Part shown: one piece after another, positions 31,436 through 41,436 of the stretch
How the letters are laid out: each line of letters starts with the position of its first letter
Numbering within the stretch: position 1 is the first letter of the stretch
Assembly (NCBI GenBank): GCA_036375715.1
Contig: DASVBS010000028.1
Coordinates: forward strand, 1 to 64,000
Length of the DNA stretch: 64,000 nt
DNA from: Longimicrobiaceae bacterium
GTDB lineage: Bacteria > Gemmatimonadota > Gemmatimonadetes > Longimicrobiales > Longimicrobiaceae
Reading direction: 5' to 3'
Position numbers and translations under genes: made by a program
Notes under the pieces: generated by a model
Database searches by the model: none
Told to the model about the DNA's origin: nothing
Seen by the model: the letters and a program-made list of their open reading frames with translations, nothing else

Positions 31436-32983
31436 ATGCTAGACCCTGTACGCGCAAAGCTGAGGATCATCGGGTTCACCGCCGTTGCCTTCTTCGGCGG
31501 GGTGCTGATCGCATCCGGGATGGAGTGGACGGCCGGCTCGCAGGCCGCGACGCTCTTCCAGGATCCCCCTGCCCGCTCGGAGACGCGACCGGTCGCCGAG
31601 CTGAGCGAGGCCTTCGTCGCGATCGCGGAAGCGGTGACGCCCGCCGTCGTCAGCATCCACACGCAGACGTCGGTGCAGCTCTCCGAGCAGCGGGAGCGCA
31701 TCCCCGAGGGGCTGCGGGAGTTCTTCCCCTTCCCGCCGGACGAAGAGATGTTCCAGGAGGGAGGAGGGACGGGCTTCATCATCTCCGAGGATGGCTACGT
31801 GATGACGAACAACCACGTGGTCGAAGGCGCCGAGAGGATCACCGTCACCCTCAACGATCGCTCGGTCCATGATGCCCACGTGGTGGGGCGGGACCCAACT
31901 ACGGACGTGGCGGTGATCAAGCTGGACGGAAGCGGATATCCGGCTGTCCAGCTCGGAGACCCGAACAAGACGCGGGTCGGTGAATGGGTTCTGGCGGTCG
32001 GCAACCCGCTCGGACTCGACTTCACCGTCACGGCGGGGATCGTCAGCGCCAAGGGGAGGCCGCTCAACATCCTCCGCCGCAACATCGACGACGACCAGCT
32101 GAGCGGCTACGCGGTCGAGAGCTTCATTCAGACCGACGCCGCCATCAATCCCGGAAACTCGGGCGGGCCGCTGGTGAACATCGACGGGCAGGTGATCGGC
32201 ATCAACTCGGCGATTGCCTCCCAGACCGGCCTGAACGTGGGGTACGGCTTCGCGGTCCCCATCGACCTCGCGCGCCGCGTGGCGGACGACCTGATCCGCT
32301 ACGGCAGCGTTCGCCGGCCGATCCTGGGCGTGCGCATCGCCGACATCGACGCGCTGGACGCGGAGTACCTCGGTCTTCCTTCCGTGGGAGGCGTGATCGT
32401 GCAGGATTTCAGCCAGGAGGACAGCCCCGCGGAGGCCGCGGGAGTCCGCCCGAACGACGTCATCGTCAAGGTAGACGGGGAGCCGGTGTCGCAGGTGAAC
32501 GAGCTACAGGCGAAGATCCTCAATCGCCGACCGGGAGAGGTGGTGCAGCTGGAGGTGCTCCGGAACGGCGAGCGCCAGCGCTTCGAGGTTCGGCTGGCGG
32601 AAGCCCCGACCAGCGCCGGAATGACCAGGGCGGAGCCAACGACGCCTCGCGGCACGGTCTCCGGGATGGGCAGGCTGGGGATTTCCGTCGCGCCGTCGTC
32701 GCCGCAGCTCGCACAGGAGCTGAACTGCGGCCGGATGGTGGATCCCGACCGCGGGCTGCTGGTAACGGACTTTGTCCCCGGAAGCCCTGCGGCGCGGCGG
32801 ATCGGGCTGTGCGCGCGCATCCTGGAGGTCGACGGGAAAGCCGTGACCACGCCGCAGGAACTCGCCAGCGAGATCGAGTCGAAGCGCCCGGGTCAGATCA
32901 TCGGGTTGACCTTGCTGACCCCCGACGGCAGCCGTGCGCTGGCCACCGTGCGTATACCGTCCGCCAACGGAAGCAGCCGGTGA
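31436..32983 (+). CDS. HtrA/DegP-type serine protease with two PDZ domains
   Basis: Periplasmic protease-chaperone of 515 aa. An N-terminal hydrophobic segment (IIGFTAVAFFGGVLIASG) serves as signal or anchor. The trypsin-like domain has His127 (NNHVVEG), Asp157 (TTDVAVIKL) and Ser242 (NPGNSGGPLV). PDZ1 spans roughly 315-400 and PDZ2 roughly 420-505, the latter opening GRLGISVAPSS. ATG 31436 is preceded by GAGG; an earlier in-frame ATG at 31391 would put a basic extension before the leader. Confidence 0.94.
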   Translation: MLDPVRAKLRIIGFTAVAFFGGVLIASGMEWTAGSQAATLFQDPPARSETRPVAELSEAFVAIAEAVTPAVVSIHTQTSVQLSEQRERIPEGLREFFPFPPDEEMFQEGGGTGFIISEDGYVMTNNHVVEGAERITVTLNDRSVHDAHVVGRDPTTDVAVIKLDGSGYPAVQLGDPNKTRVGEWVLAVGNPLGLDFTVTAGIVSAKGRPLNILRRNIDDDQLSGYAVESFIQTDAAINPGNSGGPLVNIDGQVIGINSAIASQTGLNVGYGFAVPIDLARRVADDLIRYGSVRRPILGVRIADIDALDAEYLGLPSVGGVIVQDFSQEDSPAEAAGVRPNDVIVKVDGEPVSQVNELQAKILNRRPGEVVQLEVLRNGERQRFEVRLAEAPTSAGMTRAEPTTPRGTVSGMGRLGISVAPSSPQLAQELNCGRMVDPDRGLLVTDFVPGSPAARRIGLCARILEVDGKAVTTPQELASEIESKRPGQIIGLTLLTPDGSRALATVRIPSANGSSR

Positions 32984-32993
32984 GGTAGACCTT

Positions 32994-33043
32994 CCGTCCC
33001 GGAGAGCCCGACCCGAAAAGCGAGCTCCGGGACGGGTCGTTTT
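32994..33043 (+). terminator. rho-independent terminator of htrA
   Basis: CCGTCCCGGAG (32994-33004) pairs over 11 bp with CTCCGGGACGG (33025-33035), followed by GTCGTTTT (33036-33043). Confidence 0.75.
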
Positions 33044-33067
33044 CCGTGGCCGCAGGCGGCCATTCCG

Positions 33068-33096
33068 TTGACCCTATTTCCGGTCGGATCTATATT
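33068..33096 (+). promoter_or_regulatory. promoter of tRNA-Leu
   Basis: TTGACC (33068-33073), 17-nt spacer, TATATT (33091-33096); each box matches 5/6 of the sigma-70 consensus. The tRNA 5' end is 16 nt downstream of the -10. It is the best promoter match in the window and may also drive tig-clpP-clpX. Confidence 0.65.
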
Positions 33097-33111
33097 TGCG
33101 GACGACCTCGG

Positions 33112-33193
33112 GCGAAAGTGGCGGAACTGGCAGACGCACCAGACTTAGGATCTGGCGACTTCGGTCGTGGGGGTTCGAGTCCCCCCTTTCGCA
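33112..33193 (+). tRNA. tRNA-Leu, anticodon UAG
   Basis: Acceptor stem GCGAAAG (33112-33118) pairs with CTTTCGC (33186-33192), with discriminator A at 33193. The anticodon stem CCAGA/TCTGG encloses loop CTTAGGA with anticodon TAG at 33146-33148. A class II variable arm, CGAC-TTCG-GTCG, and a T arm GGGGG-TTCGAGT-CCCCC are present. The 3' CCA is not fully encoded (ACCT). It sits 43 nt upstream of tig. Confidence 0.97.
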
Positions 33194-33235
33194 CCTTCGA
33201 GCGATTGATCATCAACGGTTTTCTGACATAGACGG

Positions 33236-34522
33236 ATGCCCGCCGAGACCAGCGACCTGACCATCGCGGTCCAGGAGCCGAGTGCCTGGAGCCGCCGCCT
33301 GACCATCACCGTCCCAGCGGAGCGGGTTCAGCATGTCCGCAAGGAGATCTCTCGTCAGGTCGCCCAGAACGCACGGCTTCCGGGCTTCCGCAAGGGGAAG
33401 CTTCCCCCCAGCCTGATCGAGCGCCAGTTCGGCCCCTCGATCGACCAGGAAACGATCGATCGCACCATCCAGAGTGCCTACCGCGAAGCGCTCGAAACGG
33501 AGGGGCTGAACCCGATCACCCAGGGCAAGGTCGATAAGATCGAGTACCAGAAGGGTGAGGCGCTCTCCTTCGAGGTGGAGCTGGAGGTTCGACCGGAGGT
33601 CCAGCTCCAGCGCACCGGCGGGTTCAGCCTGCAGCGCCCCGCGAGCGACGTGTCGGAGGAGGACGTGGACGCGGTGCTCGAGCGCCTGCAGAACGATCGC
33701 GCCAACTGGGAGCCTCTCCCCGAAGGGCAGAAGCCGGTGCTGGAGAACCGCGTGACGGTGGAGATCACCGCCGACGAAGGGGAGGAGGCCGCCGAGCCTC
33801 GCACGTACCGGTTCATACTGGGAGAAGGCCAGGCGATCCCGGCGGTCGAGGAGGCGATCATGAGCCTGGCGGCGAATGAGGAAGGCGACTTCACCGTCAC
33901 CTTCCCCGAGGACTTCCCGGACGAAGAGCGCCGCGGCCAGCAGCAGAACCTCCATATCAGACTCCTGGAGGCGAGCTCCAAGGTCCTCCCGGAGCTGAAC
34001 GACGATTTCGCGAAGACGATTGGCGAATTCGAGGACCTCGCCGCGTTGCGGGCCCGCGTCCTGGAGGATCTCCAGGCCGACGCGAAGGAGCGAGCGGACG
34101 CGGAGGTGCGACGCCAGCTCATCGATCAGATCATCCAGGCGAATCCGTTTGAGCTCCCGCGATCGATGGTGGAGCGCTACCTGGACGAGCTGACCGGCCA
34201 CTCGCACGAGGACGGGCACGACCACAACCACACCCCCGAGGAGGAAGCGGAGATCGCCCGCTTCCGGGAGCAGCTACGGCCGCAGGCCGAGTGGAGCATC
34301 AAACGCCTGCTGATCATCGATTCCGTCGCCGAGGCGGAGGGATTGCGTGCGACGCAGGACGACATCGATCGGCGCGTCGAGGAGCTGGCTGAGCGGCACA
34401 ACCTCACTCCCACCGAGGTCTGGCTCCAGCTCGAGAAAGCGGGGCAGCTCGAGGTGCTGGAGCGGGAGCTCACGGAGAACAAGGTGTTCGAGCACCTCCT
34501 CGGCCAGAGCACGGTGGCATAG
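33236..34522 (+). CDS. tig: trigger factor
   Basis: Ribosome-bound chaperone and prolyl isomerase of 428 aa. The ribosome-binding signature is GFRKGKLP (within RLPGFRKGKLPPSLIERQFG, about residues 46-60). A divergent FKBP-type PPIase domain follows at about 165-250 and the C-terminal chaperone arms at about 250-428. Unusually, the C-terminal domain carries HSHEDGHDHNH at residues 322-332 in a loop, a potential metal-binding insertion. The gene lies between tRNA-Leu and clpP-clpX, the common bacterial order. Confidence 0.95.
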   Translation: MPAETSDLTIAVQEPSAWSRRLTITVPAERVQHVRKEISRQVAQNARLPGFRKGKLPPSLIERQFGPSIDQETIDRTIQSAYREALETEGLNPITQGKVDKIEYQKGEALSFEVELEVRPEVQLQRTGGFSLQRPASDVSEEDVDAVLERLQNDRANWEPLPEGQKPVLENRVTVEITADEGEEAAEPRTYRFILGEGQAIPAVEEAIMSLAANEEGDFTVTFPEDFPDEERRGQQQNLHIRLLEASSKVLPELNDDFAKTIGEFEDLAALRARVLEDLQADAKERADAEVRRQLIDQIIQANPFELPRSMVERYLDELTGHSHEDGHDHNHTPEEEAEIARFREQLRPQAEWSIKRLLIIDSVAEAEGLRATQDDIDRRVEELAERHNLTPTEVWLQLEKAGQLEVLERELTENKVFEHLLGQSTVA

Positions 34523-34561
34523 CCGCGGCGCCGACGTCCAAGAACCGGAGAACAGGTCAGA

Positions 34562-35194
34562 ATGCCCATTTATGCCCCGTACGTCATCGAGCGCTCCAGC
34601 CGCGGAGAGCGGTCGTATGACATCTTTTCGCGGCTGCTCATGGACCGGATCGTGTTCCTGGGCAGCGCGATCAACGATGACGTGGCCAACGTCATCATCG
34701 CCCAGCTCCTTTTCCTGCAGGCGGACAACCCGGAAAAGGACATCTACCTCTACATCAACTCGCCGGGTGGCTCGGTCTACGCGGGACTGGCCATCTACGA
34801 CACGATGCAGTTCCTCAGCTGCCCGGTGAACACCTATTGCATGGGAATTGCCGCGAGCATGGGATCCTTCCTTCTCGCGGCCGGTACGAAGGGGAAGCGG
34901 TTCGCGCTGCCGAACTCGCGCATCATGCTCCATCAGCCCTCGATGAGCTTCGCTCAGGGCACCGCAGCCGACATCGAGATCCAGGCGAAGGAGATCCTGT
35001 ATCTCCGCGAGCGCCTGAACCAGATCTATGCCGAGAAGACGGGGCAGCCGGTGGAGCGAATCAACGAGGACCTCGATCGGGATCGGTTCATGTCGCCTCA
35101 GGAGGCCCTCGAATACGGCCTCATCGACAGCGTCATTACCCGCAAGGGAGACGTGGTGGAGGTGCAGCATTCGGAGGCCGACACTGATATCTGA
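34562..35194 (+). CDS. clpP: ATP-dependent Clp protease proteolytic subunit
   Basis: Serine peptidase of 210 aa that forms the barrel of ClpXP. The catalytic triad is visible: Ser99 in GIAASMGSF, His124 in IMLHQPS and Asp174 in DLDRDRF. The oxyanion segment INSPGGSV and interface residues are normal. AGAACAGGTCAG precedes the ATG, with a better GGAG about 14 nt upstream. A short hairpin lies between it and clpX. Confidence 0.97.
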   Translation: MPIYAPYVIERSSRGERSYDIFSRLLMDRIVFLGSAINDDVANVIIAQLLFLQADNPEKDIYLYINSPGGSVYAGLAIYDTMQFLSCPVNTYCMGIAASMGSFLLAAGTKGKRFALPNSRIMLHQPSMSFAQGTAADIEIQAKEILYLRERLNQIYAEKTGQPVERINEDLDRDRFMSPQEALEYGLIDSVITRKGDVVEVQHSEADTDI

Positions 35195-35201
35195 GATTTC
35201 G

Positions 35202-35219
35202 CCGCCGCGCGTGCGGCGG
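35202..35219 (+). terminator. hairpin between clpP and clpX
   Basis: CCGCCGC (35202-35208) pairs with GCGGCGG (35213-35219) around a GCGT loop. The following sequence (TGAATCCCGTTCTTTCC) is only partly T-rich, so it is more likely a partial attenuator or processing site than a full stop within the clp operon. Confidence 0.4.
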
Positions 35220-35253
35220 TGAATCCCGTTCTTTCCTTTCGCGGTTGAAGTCC

Positions 35254-36498
35254 ATGGCGAGCGACAAGCACCTCCGCTGCTCCTTCTGCGGCAAATCGAA
35301 GGACGCGGTGAAGCGGTTCATCTCCGGACCCTCCGTTTACATCTGCAACGAGTGCATCTCGCTGTGTAACGAGATCCTCGCGGAGGAGGAGGAGAAGGAG
35401 GCGTCCAGCACGCCGACGCCGCTCCCGACTCCCCGCGAGATCAAGGAAGCGCTCGACCAGTACGTCATCGGTCAGGAGAACGCCAAGCGCTCCCTCGCCG
35501 TCGCCGTCTACAACCACTACAAGCGGGTCAACCAACAGGCGGCCGGCGGGGACGAGGTCGAGCTCGATAAGTCGAACATCCTGCTGATCGGCTCGACCGG
35601 TGTGGGCAAGACGCTGCTCGCGCAGACGCTCGCGCGAACCCTGCGCGTGCCCTTTACCATCGTCGACGCGACCACGCTGACCGAGGCGGGCTACGTGGGC
35701 GAGGATGTCGAGAACATCCTGGTGCGCCTGCTGCAAGCGGCGGACTTCAACGTGGCCGAGTGCGAGCGGGGGATCATCTACATCGACGAGATCGACAAGA
35801 TCGCCCGCAAGAGCGAGAACCCCTCCATCACCCGGGACGTTTCGGGCGAGGGGGTGCAGCAGGCGCTGCTGAAGATCCTCGAAGGGACCACCGCGTCGGT
35901 CCCGCCCCAGGGCGGACGGAAGCACCCGCAGCAGGAATACATCCAGATCAACACGCGGGACATCCTGTTCATCTGTGGTGGTGCGTTCGATGGCCTGGAG
36001 AAGATCATCCAGGCGCGAACCGGGCGGCAGCAGATTGGCTTCTCGGGGGTTTCCTCCTCCGGGCTGAAGGACGAGCGTAACCCCTTCCGCGACGTGGAGC
36101 CGGAGGACCTGCTGCGCTTCGGACTGATCCCGGAGCTGGTGGGCCGCTTGCCGGTGGTGGTCACGCTCGACAACCTCGACGAGGAGGCGCTAGTTCGCAT
36201 CCTGGCCGAGCCCAAGAACGCGATTCTGAAGCAGTACAAGAAGATCCTCGCGATGGAGGGGGTCGGCCTGACCTTCGACCCCGCGGCGGTGCGGGCGATC
36301 TCGAAGAAGGCGCTCGAGCGGGGGACCGGCGCCCGCGGCCTCCGCGCCGTCATCGAGGAGGTGATGTGCGACGTGATGTTCGACATCCCCTCACGGCCCG
36401 ACGTGCGGGAAGTGGTGGTCACACCGGAGAGCATCACCGACGGCATCCCGCCGTTGCTGATCCTGGCCGCGGAGCCGAAGCAGAAGAAGGAGGCGTAG
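35254..36498 (+). CDS. clpX: ATP-dependent Clp protease ATP-binding subunit ClpX
   Basis: AAA+ unfoldase that feeds ClpP. The 414-aa protein has the N-terminal zinc-binding domain (CSFCGKS...[10 protein letters not shown]), Walker A GSTGVGKT, Walker [11 protein letters not shown], the pore loop GYVGED, the ClpP-binding loop region (QIGFSG) and sensor-2 [13 protein letters not shown] 35254 gives the family start [13 protein letters not shown]; an in-frame TTG at 35245 would add three residues. Confidence 0.97.
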   Translation: MASDKHLRCSFCGKSKDAVKRFISGPSVYICNECISLCNEILAEEEEKEASSTPTPLPTPREIKEALDQYVIGQENAKRSLAVAVYNHYKRVNQQAAGGDEVELDKSNILLIGSTGVGKTLLAQTLARTLRVPFTIVDATTLTEAGYVGEDVENILVRLLQAADFNVAECERGIIYIDEIDKIARKSENPSITRDVSGEGVQQALLKILEGTTASVPPQGGRKHPQQEYIQINTRDILFICGGAFDGLEKIIQARTGRQQIGFSGVSSSGLKDERNPFRDVEPEDLLRFGLIPELVGRLPVVVTLDNLDEEALVRILAEPKNAILKQYKKILAMEGVGLTFDPAAVRAISKKALERGTGARGLRAVIEEVMCDVMFDIPSRPDVREVVVTPESITDGIPPLLILAAEPKQKKEA

Positions 36499-36507
36499 GG
36501 GACGATA

Positions 36508-36687
36508 GGTTGTGCGTTGTCGGTTATCCGTTGTCAGTCGGGCAGATTCAGACTGATTGCTTGCCCCGCGGTGACTCCGCGGGGCATTTTCGTCGCCCGC
36601 AACTACTCCGCTTCGGTCCGGACCAAGTAACGGCTTCGGATAACGGATGACGGATACCGGTAACCGATAACTGATGACCGATAACCT
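36508..36687. repeat. heptamer inverted-repeat element B2
   Basis: Left arm (36508-36540) contains degraded GTTATCC/GTTGTC units. Right arm (36627-36687) contains a run of GGATAAC/GGATGAC/CGATAAC units at roughly 7-nt spacing. It occupies the clpX-engB gap and encloses the clpX terminator in its core. It is more diverged than B1. Confidence 0.75.
36562..36590 (+). terminator. rho-independent terminator of clpX
   Basis: A perfect 10-bp stem, TGCCCCGCGG (36562-36571) with CCGCGGGGCA (36577-36586), has a 5-nt loop and a TTTT tail. Confidence 0.88.
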
Positions 36688-36703
36688 CGGCCGAAGGCCG
36701 AAC

Positions 36704-37309
36704 ATGCACATCAAATCCGTCTCCTTCGCCGGGGCCATCGGGCAGCCGGGGCAGGCGCCGCCGGAGTCCGTCGCCGGACTGGCGCAGATCGCCTTCTCCG
36801 GGCGGTCAAACGTGGGAAAATCCAGTCTGATCAACCGCCTCCTGGGAAGGACGCGGACCCCTATCGCGCGCGTATCACAGAATCCGGGGAAGACGCAGGA
36901 GATCAACTTCTACCACGTGCGCGCAGAGCCGGACGATTTCTGTCTCGTGGATCTGCCCGGCTACGGGTACGCGCGGGTGCCGAAGGCCGTGCGGGAGCGG
37001 TGGCGGCCGCTCATCAACGCATATCTCGCGGGGGATACGGCGCCGCGGGGCGTCGTGCAGCTCATCGACATGCGGCACGGGCCTTCACGGGAGGACATGG
37101 TGGCGATCGACTACCTGGCCGAGCTGAAAATCCCTGTGCTCTTCGTGCTCACCAAGGCCGACAAGCTCAACGCCACCCAGCGGGCGGCGGCGATGCAGAA
37201 GATTCCCGGGCGCCTGGGCGTCGACCCTGACCAGGTGCTACCGGTCTCGGCCCATTCCGGCCAGGGAATCGAGCACCTGCTCGAGACCATCGGCGCGCTG
37301 CTCGAATAA
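36704..37309 (+). CDS. engB: ribosome biogenesis GTP-binding protein EngB/YsxC
   Basis: Small essential GTPase acting in large-subunit assembly. The 201-aa protein shows G1 GRSNVGKSSLI, G3 DLPGYGYA, G4 TKADKLN and G5 SAHSGQG, and the EngB-specific TPGKT-type switch (QNPGKTQEINFY). ATG 36704 (MHIKSVSF) is chosen over an in-frame ATG at 36674 because the latter lies within repeat element B2. Confidence 0.95.
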   Translation: MHIKSVSFAGAIGQPGQAPPESVAGLAQIAFSGRSNVGKSSLINRLLGRTRTPIARVSQNPGKTQEINFYHVRAEPDDFCLVDLPGYGYARVPKAVRERWRPLINAYLAGDTAPRGVVQLIDMRHGPSREDMVAIDYLAELKIPVLFVLTKADKLNATQRAAAMQKIPGRLGVDPDQVLPVSAHSGQGIEHLLETIGALLE

Positions 37310-37355
37310 GCCAGCGCGCAGCGCTCGCTTGCCGGTCGGGGATCCTTACCCCTCC

Positions 37356-38909
<1,554 letters not shown>

Positions 38910-38940
38910 CCGTTAGCACCCACGTGTTTCCGGGCACCGT

Positions 38941-40041
38941 TCATGTACGAACGCTCCCCTGCGTGTAGAACGGCGGTTTCACCACTTCGGCCGGTATGCC
39001 CTGCCCCCGTATGACGATTTCGATCTCGGCGCCTGGTTGCGCGCTCTCCGCCGGGAGATACGCCAGGCCAATGCCCACTCCCAGCGAAGGGCTCACTGTT
39101 CCGCTGGTGACCACCCCTCCTCCACTCGGAGTACGCACCTCGTAGCCCGGGCGCGGGAAGCCGCGCTCACGTAGGCGGAAGCCCGCGAGCTTGCGTTCGA
39201 TGCCCGCTTCCTTCTGTCGGATCAACGCCTGTCGCCCGATAAAGTCCTCCTTTCCGAGCTTCACGACCCAGCCGAGGCCCGCCTCGAGCGCGGTGTGCTC
39301 CTCATCGAGATCGTTTCCATACAGGGCATACCCCATCTCCAGGCGCAGCGTGTCACGCGCTCCCAGGCCCGCGGGGATCAATCCTTCGGCTTTCCCTGCC
39401 TCGAGCAGCGCACGCCACAGGGGCACTGCATCCCGGTTCTCCAGGTAGATCTCGAACCCGTCCTCACCCGTGTAGCCGGTGCGGCTGAGCAGCGCCTTCC
39501 GGTCGAGCAATCGGCCCTCGCGAAAGTGGTAGTAGCCGATGTCGTCCAGCCGGTCGCCCGTCAGGCGCTCCAGGATCGCCTGGGCCCTCGGCCCCTGCAG
39601 CGCGAGCAAGGCGATGTCGTCCGACCGGTCGATGATCTCCACGTCGAAGCGCCCCGCATGTTCACGCAGGTGGGCTAGATCCTTCTCCCGATTCGAGGCA
39701 TTGACGACCAGGAGGAAGTGCTCCGGAAAGCGATAGACGAGCAGGTCGTCCACCACCCCGCCGTCCTGCTTCAGCAGCGTCGAGTACTGCGCCTGACCCA
39801 CGGAGGCGCGATCGACGTCGTTGCTGGTGACGTACTGCACGAACTCGCGCGCCTCCCGACCGCGCACCTCCACCTCCCCCATGTGTGAGACATCGAAGAG
39901 GCCAGCGGCCGTGCGCACCGCCTGGTGCTCCGCCGTGATCCCGGTCGGGTACTGGACCGGCATCTCGTAGCCGGCAAAGGGCACCAGCCGCGCACCCAGA
40001 GCCACGTGCTCGGCGCGCAGGGGAGTGGGCTTCAGGGGCAT
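38941..40041 (-). CDS. gcvT: aminomethyltransferase, glycine cleavage T protein
   Basis: Transfers the methylene group from the lipoyl-bound aminomethyl to tetrahydrofolate in glycine cleavage. The 366-aa protein has [60 protein letters not shown] and a C-terminal GCV_T domain with [25 protein letters not shown] 40041 gives the usual PLKPTPL start; an upstream in-frame TTG (40062) lies in repeat element A3. No gcvH or gcvP is visible here and no glycine riboswitch was recognised. Confidence 0.95.
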   Translation of the reverse strand: MPLKPTPLRAEHVALGARLVPFAGYEMPVQYPTGITAEHQAVRTAAGLFDVSHMGEVEVRGREAREFVQYVTSNDVDRASVGQAQYSTLLKQDGGVVDDLLVYRFPEHFLLVVNASNREKDLAHLREHAGRFDVEIIDRSDDIALLALQGPRAQAILERLTGDRLDDIGYYHFREGRLLDRKALLSRTGYTGEDGFEIYLENRDAVPLWRALLEAGKAEGLIPAGLGARDTLRLEMGYALYGNDLDEEHTALEAGLGWVVKLGKEDFIGRQALIRQKEAGIERKLAGFRLRERGFPRPGYEVRTPSGGGVVTSGTVSPSLGVGIGLAYLPAESAQPGAEIEIVIRGQGIPAEVVKPPFYTQGSVRT

Positions 40042-40060
40042 GCTGTGAGGATGTTGATTC

Positions 40061-40270
40061 AATTACGAATTACGAATTACGAATGCGTAATTTAAAATTT
40101 TGAATTCTTAATTTTGGATTGGCCGCCACTGCCACGCGACGGTACAGCACGGATACTGTGTCGGACTCTGACGGGCTGCACCGAGCAATTCCCGCTCGGG
40201 TTCGAGCTCGGCCAGTAATTCGTAATTCGTAATTCAAAATCCAAAATTCAAAACTCAAAATTCAAAATTC
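40061..40270. repeat. heptamer inverted-repeat element A3
   Basis: Left arm 40061-40120 is GAATTAC units grading into GAATTCT/AATTTTG variants. Right arm 40215-40270 is GTAATTC units grading into CAAAATTC variants. The core of about 95 nt is GC-rich. It fills the argF-gcvT gap, and its right arm runs into the argF coding sequence. Confidence 0.9.
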
Positions 40271-41190
40271 CCAGCCGGCGCCATCAACGTAGCCATTATG
40301 GCTTTCTGCACGTGCAGGCGGTTCTCGGCCTGGTCGAACACGCGCGACTGCGGACCTTCGAGCACCTCTTCGGTGACCTCTTCGCCGCGGTGAGCGGGGA
40401 GGCAGTGCAGGAAGATGGCGCGGGGGGCGGCGCGGGCCATGAGGCCGGCGTCGATGCAGTAGCCGGCGAAATCCAGTGCCCGCTGCGCGGCCTCTTCCTC
40501 CTGACCCATGGAAGCCCAGACGTCGGTGTTGACCACGTCGGCACCCTCCACCGCCTCGGCGGGGTCGCGGGTGAGCACCAGCGGAGTCGCGCCGCGCGCC
40601 CGCTCGAGGATCACCGGGTCCGGGTCGTACCCTTCCGGACAGGCGAGACGGAGCTCGAAGCCGAAGCGGTAGGCCGCATTCAGCCAGGAGTTCGCCATGT
40701 TGTTACCGTCGCCCACCCAGGCGATCTTGAGGCGCGGCAGCTCGTTGCCGAAGTTCTCGCGGATCGTGAGCAGGTCCGCCATGACCTGGCAGGGGTGCAC
40801 CAGGTCCGTGAGGCCGTTGATGACGGGAACCGAGGCGAAGCGCGCCAGCTCCTCGACCTCATCGTGCCCGAAGGTGCGGATCATGATGCCGTCGACGTAG
40901 CGCGATAGGACACGGGCTGTGTCGCGAATCGGCTCACCGCGCCCGAGTTGCACATCGCGGCTCGATAGGAAGAGCGCGTGTCCGCCCAGCTGCAGCGTCC
41001 CGACCTCGAAGGAGACTCGGGTGCGCGTGGAGCTCTTGGCAAAGATCATCGCCAGCGTCTTCCCCTCGAGTGGGCGCTGGCGATACTGGCCCGATTTCAT
41101 GGCAGCCGCGAGATCGAGCACCGCTTCGAGCTCTTCGCGGGTCAGGTCGGGTATGGTGAGAAGATCACGTTTGTTCGGTCGGTCTGCCAT
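40255..41190 (-). CDS. argF: ornithine carbamoyltransferase
   Basis: Makes citrulline from ornithine and carbamoyl phosphate. The 311-aa protein has the carbamoyl-phosphate motif STRTRVSFEVG, the HPCQVMADLLTI motif, WVGDGNNMANSW and the ornithine-binding FLHCLPAHRGEEV. The last residues (GNFEF-stop) are encoded by the AATTTTGAATTTTGA sequence of repeat element A3, so the element provides the stop codon. ATG 41190 (MADRPNKRDLLTIPD) is preferred over an in-frame start at 41226. Confidence 0.95.
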   Translation of the reverse strand: MADRPNKRDLLTIPDLTREELEAVLDLAAAMKSGQYRQRPLEGKTLAMIFAKSSTRTRVSFEVGTLQLGGHALFLSSRDVQLGRGEPIRDTARVLSRYVDGIMIRTFGHDEVEELARFASVPVINGLTDLVHPCQVMADLLTIRENFGNELPRLKIAWVGDGNNMANSWLNAAYRFGFELRLACPEGYDPDPVILERARGATPLVLTRDPAEAVEGADVVNTDVWASMGQEEEAAQRALDFAGYCIDAGLMARAAPRAIFLHCLPAHRGEEVTEEVLEGPQSRVFDQAENRLHVQKAIMATLMAPAGNFEF

Positions 41191-41389
41191 GAAGCTCGGA
41201 ACCGTGGCTCGGTGGGGAAGGTACACGTTCCTACGACCGGGCCAAAGATATCACGGCTCCGGTGGCGAAACCACCCGCTTCGGTACGGATTTCGCCTGTC
41301 GCGCCGATATTTGGAAGACCGGCCGCTCGCGCGCTGCGGGCCGCGCCGGACCGTGGAGAGCGGCGCACGACGCCCTCGCAGGCCAATTC

Positions 41390-41421
41390 GCGCCCACCGA
41401 GCCCCTGGGCCCGGTGGGCGC
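41390..41421 (+). promoter_or_regulatory. strong hairpin just upstream of the M30 protease gene
   Basis: GCGCCCACCG (41390-41399) pairs with CGGTGGGCGC (41412-41421); the 12-nt loop contains a further GCCC/GGGC pairing. It ends 15 nt before the ATG at 41437 and has no T-run, so it may shape the 5' leader and ribosome access. The rest of the argF-protease gap (41191-41389) has no feature I can assign. Confidence 0.4.
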
Positions 41422-41436
41422 CGTTCAGAAGCGTTG

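Noticed and set aside
33046-33231. Plus-strand open frame across the tRNA-Leu region
   Set aside because: Fully covers the tRNA gene; coding function is not credible.
40070-40258. Open frame on the minus strand encoding NYELRI-like peptides
   Set aside because: It is the translation of repeat element A3; the same peptide pattern appears at every GAATTAC array.
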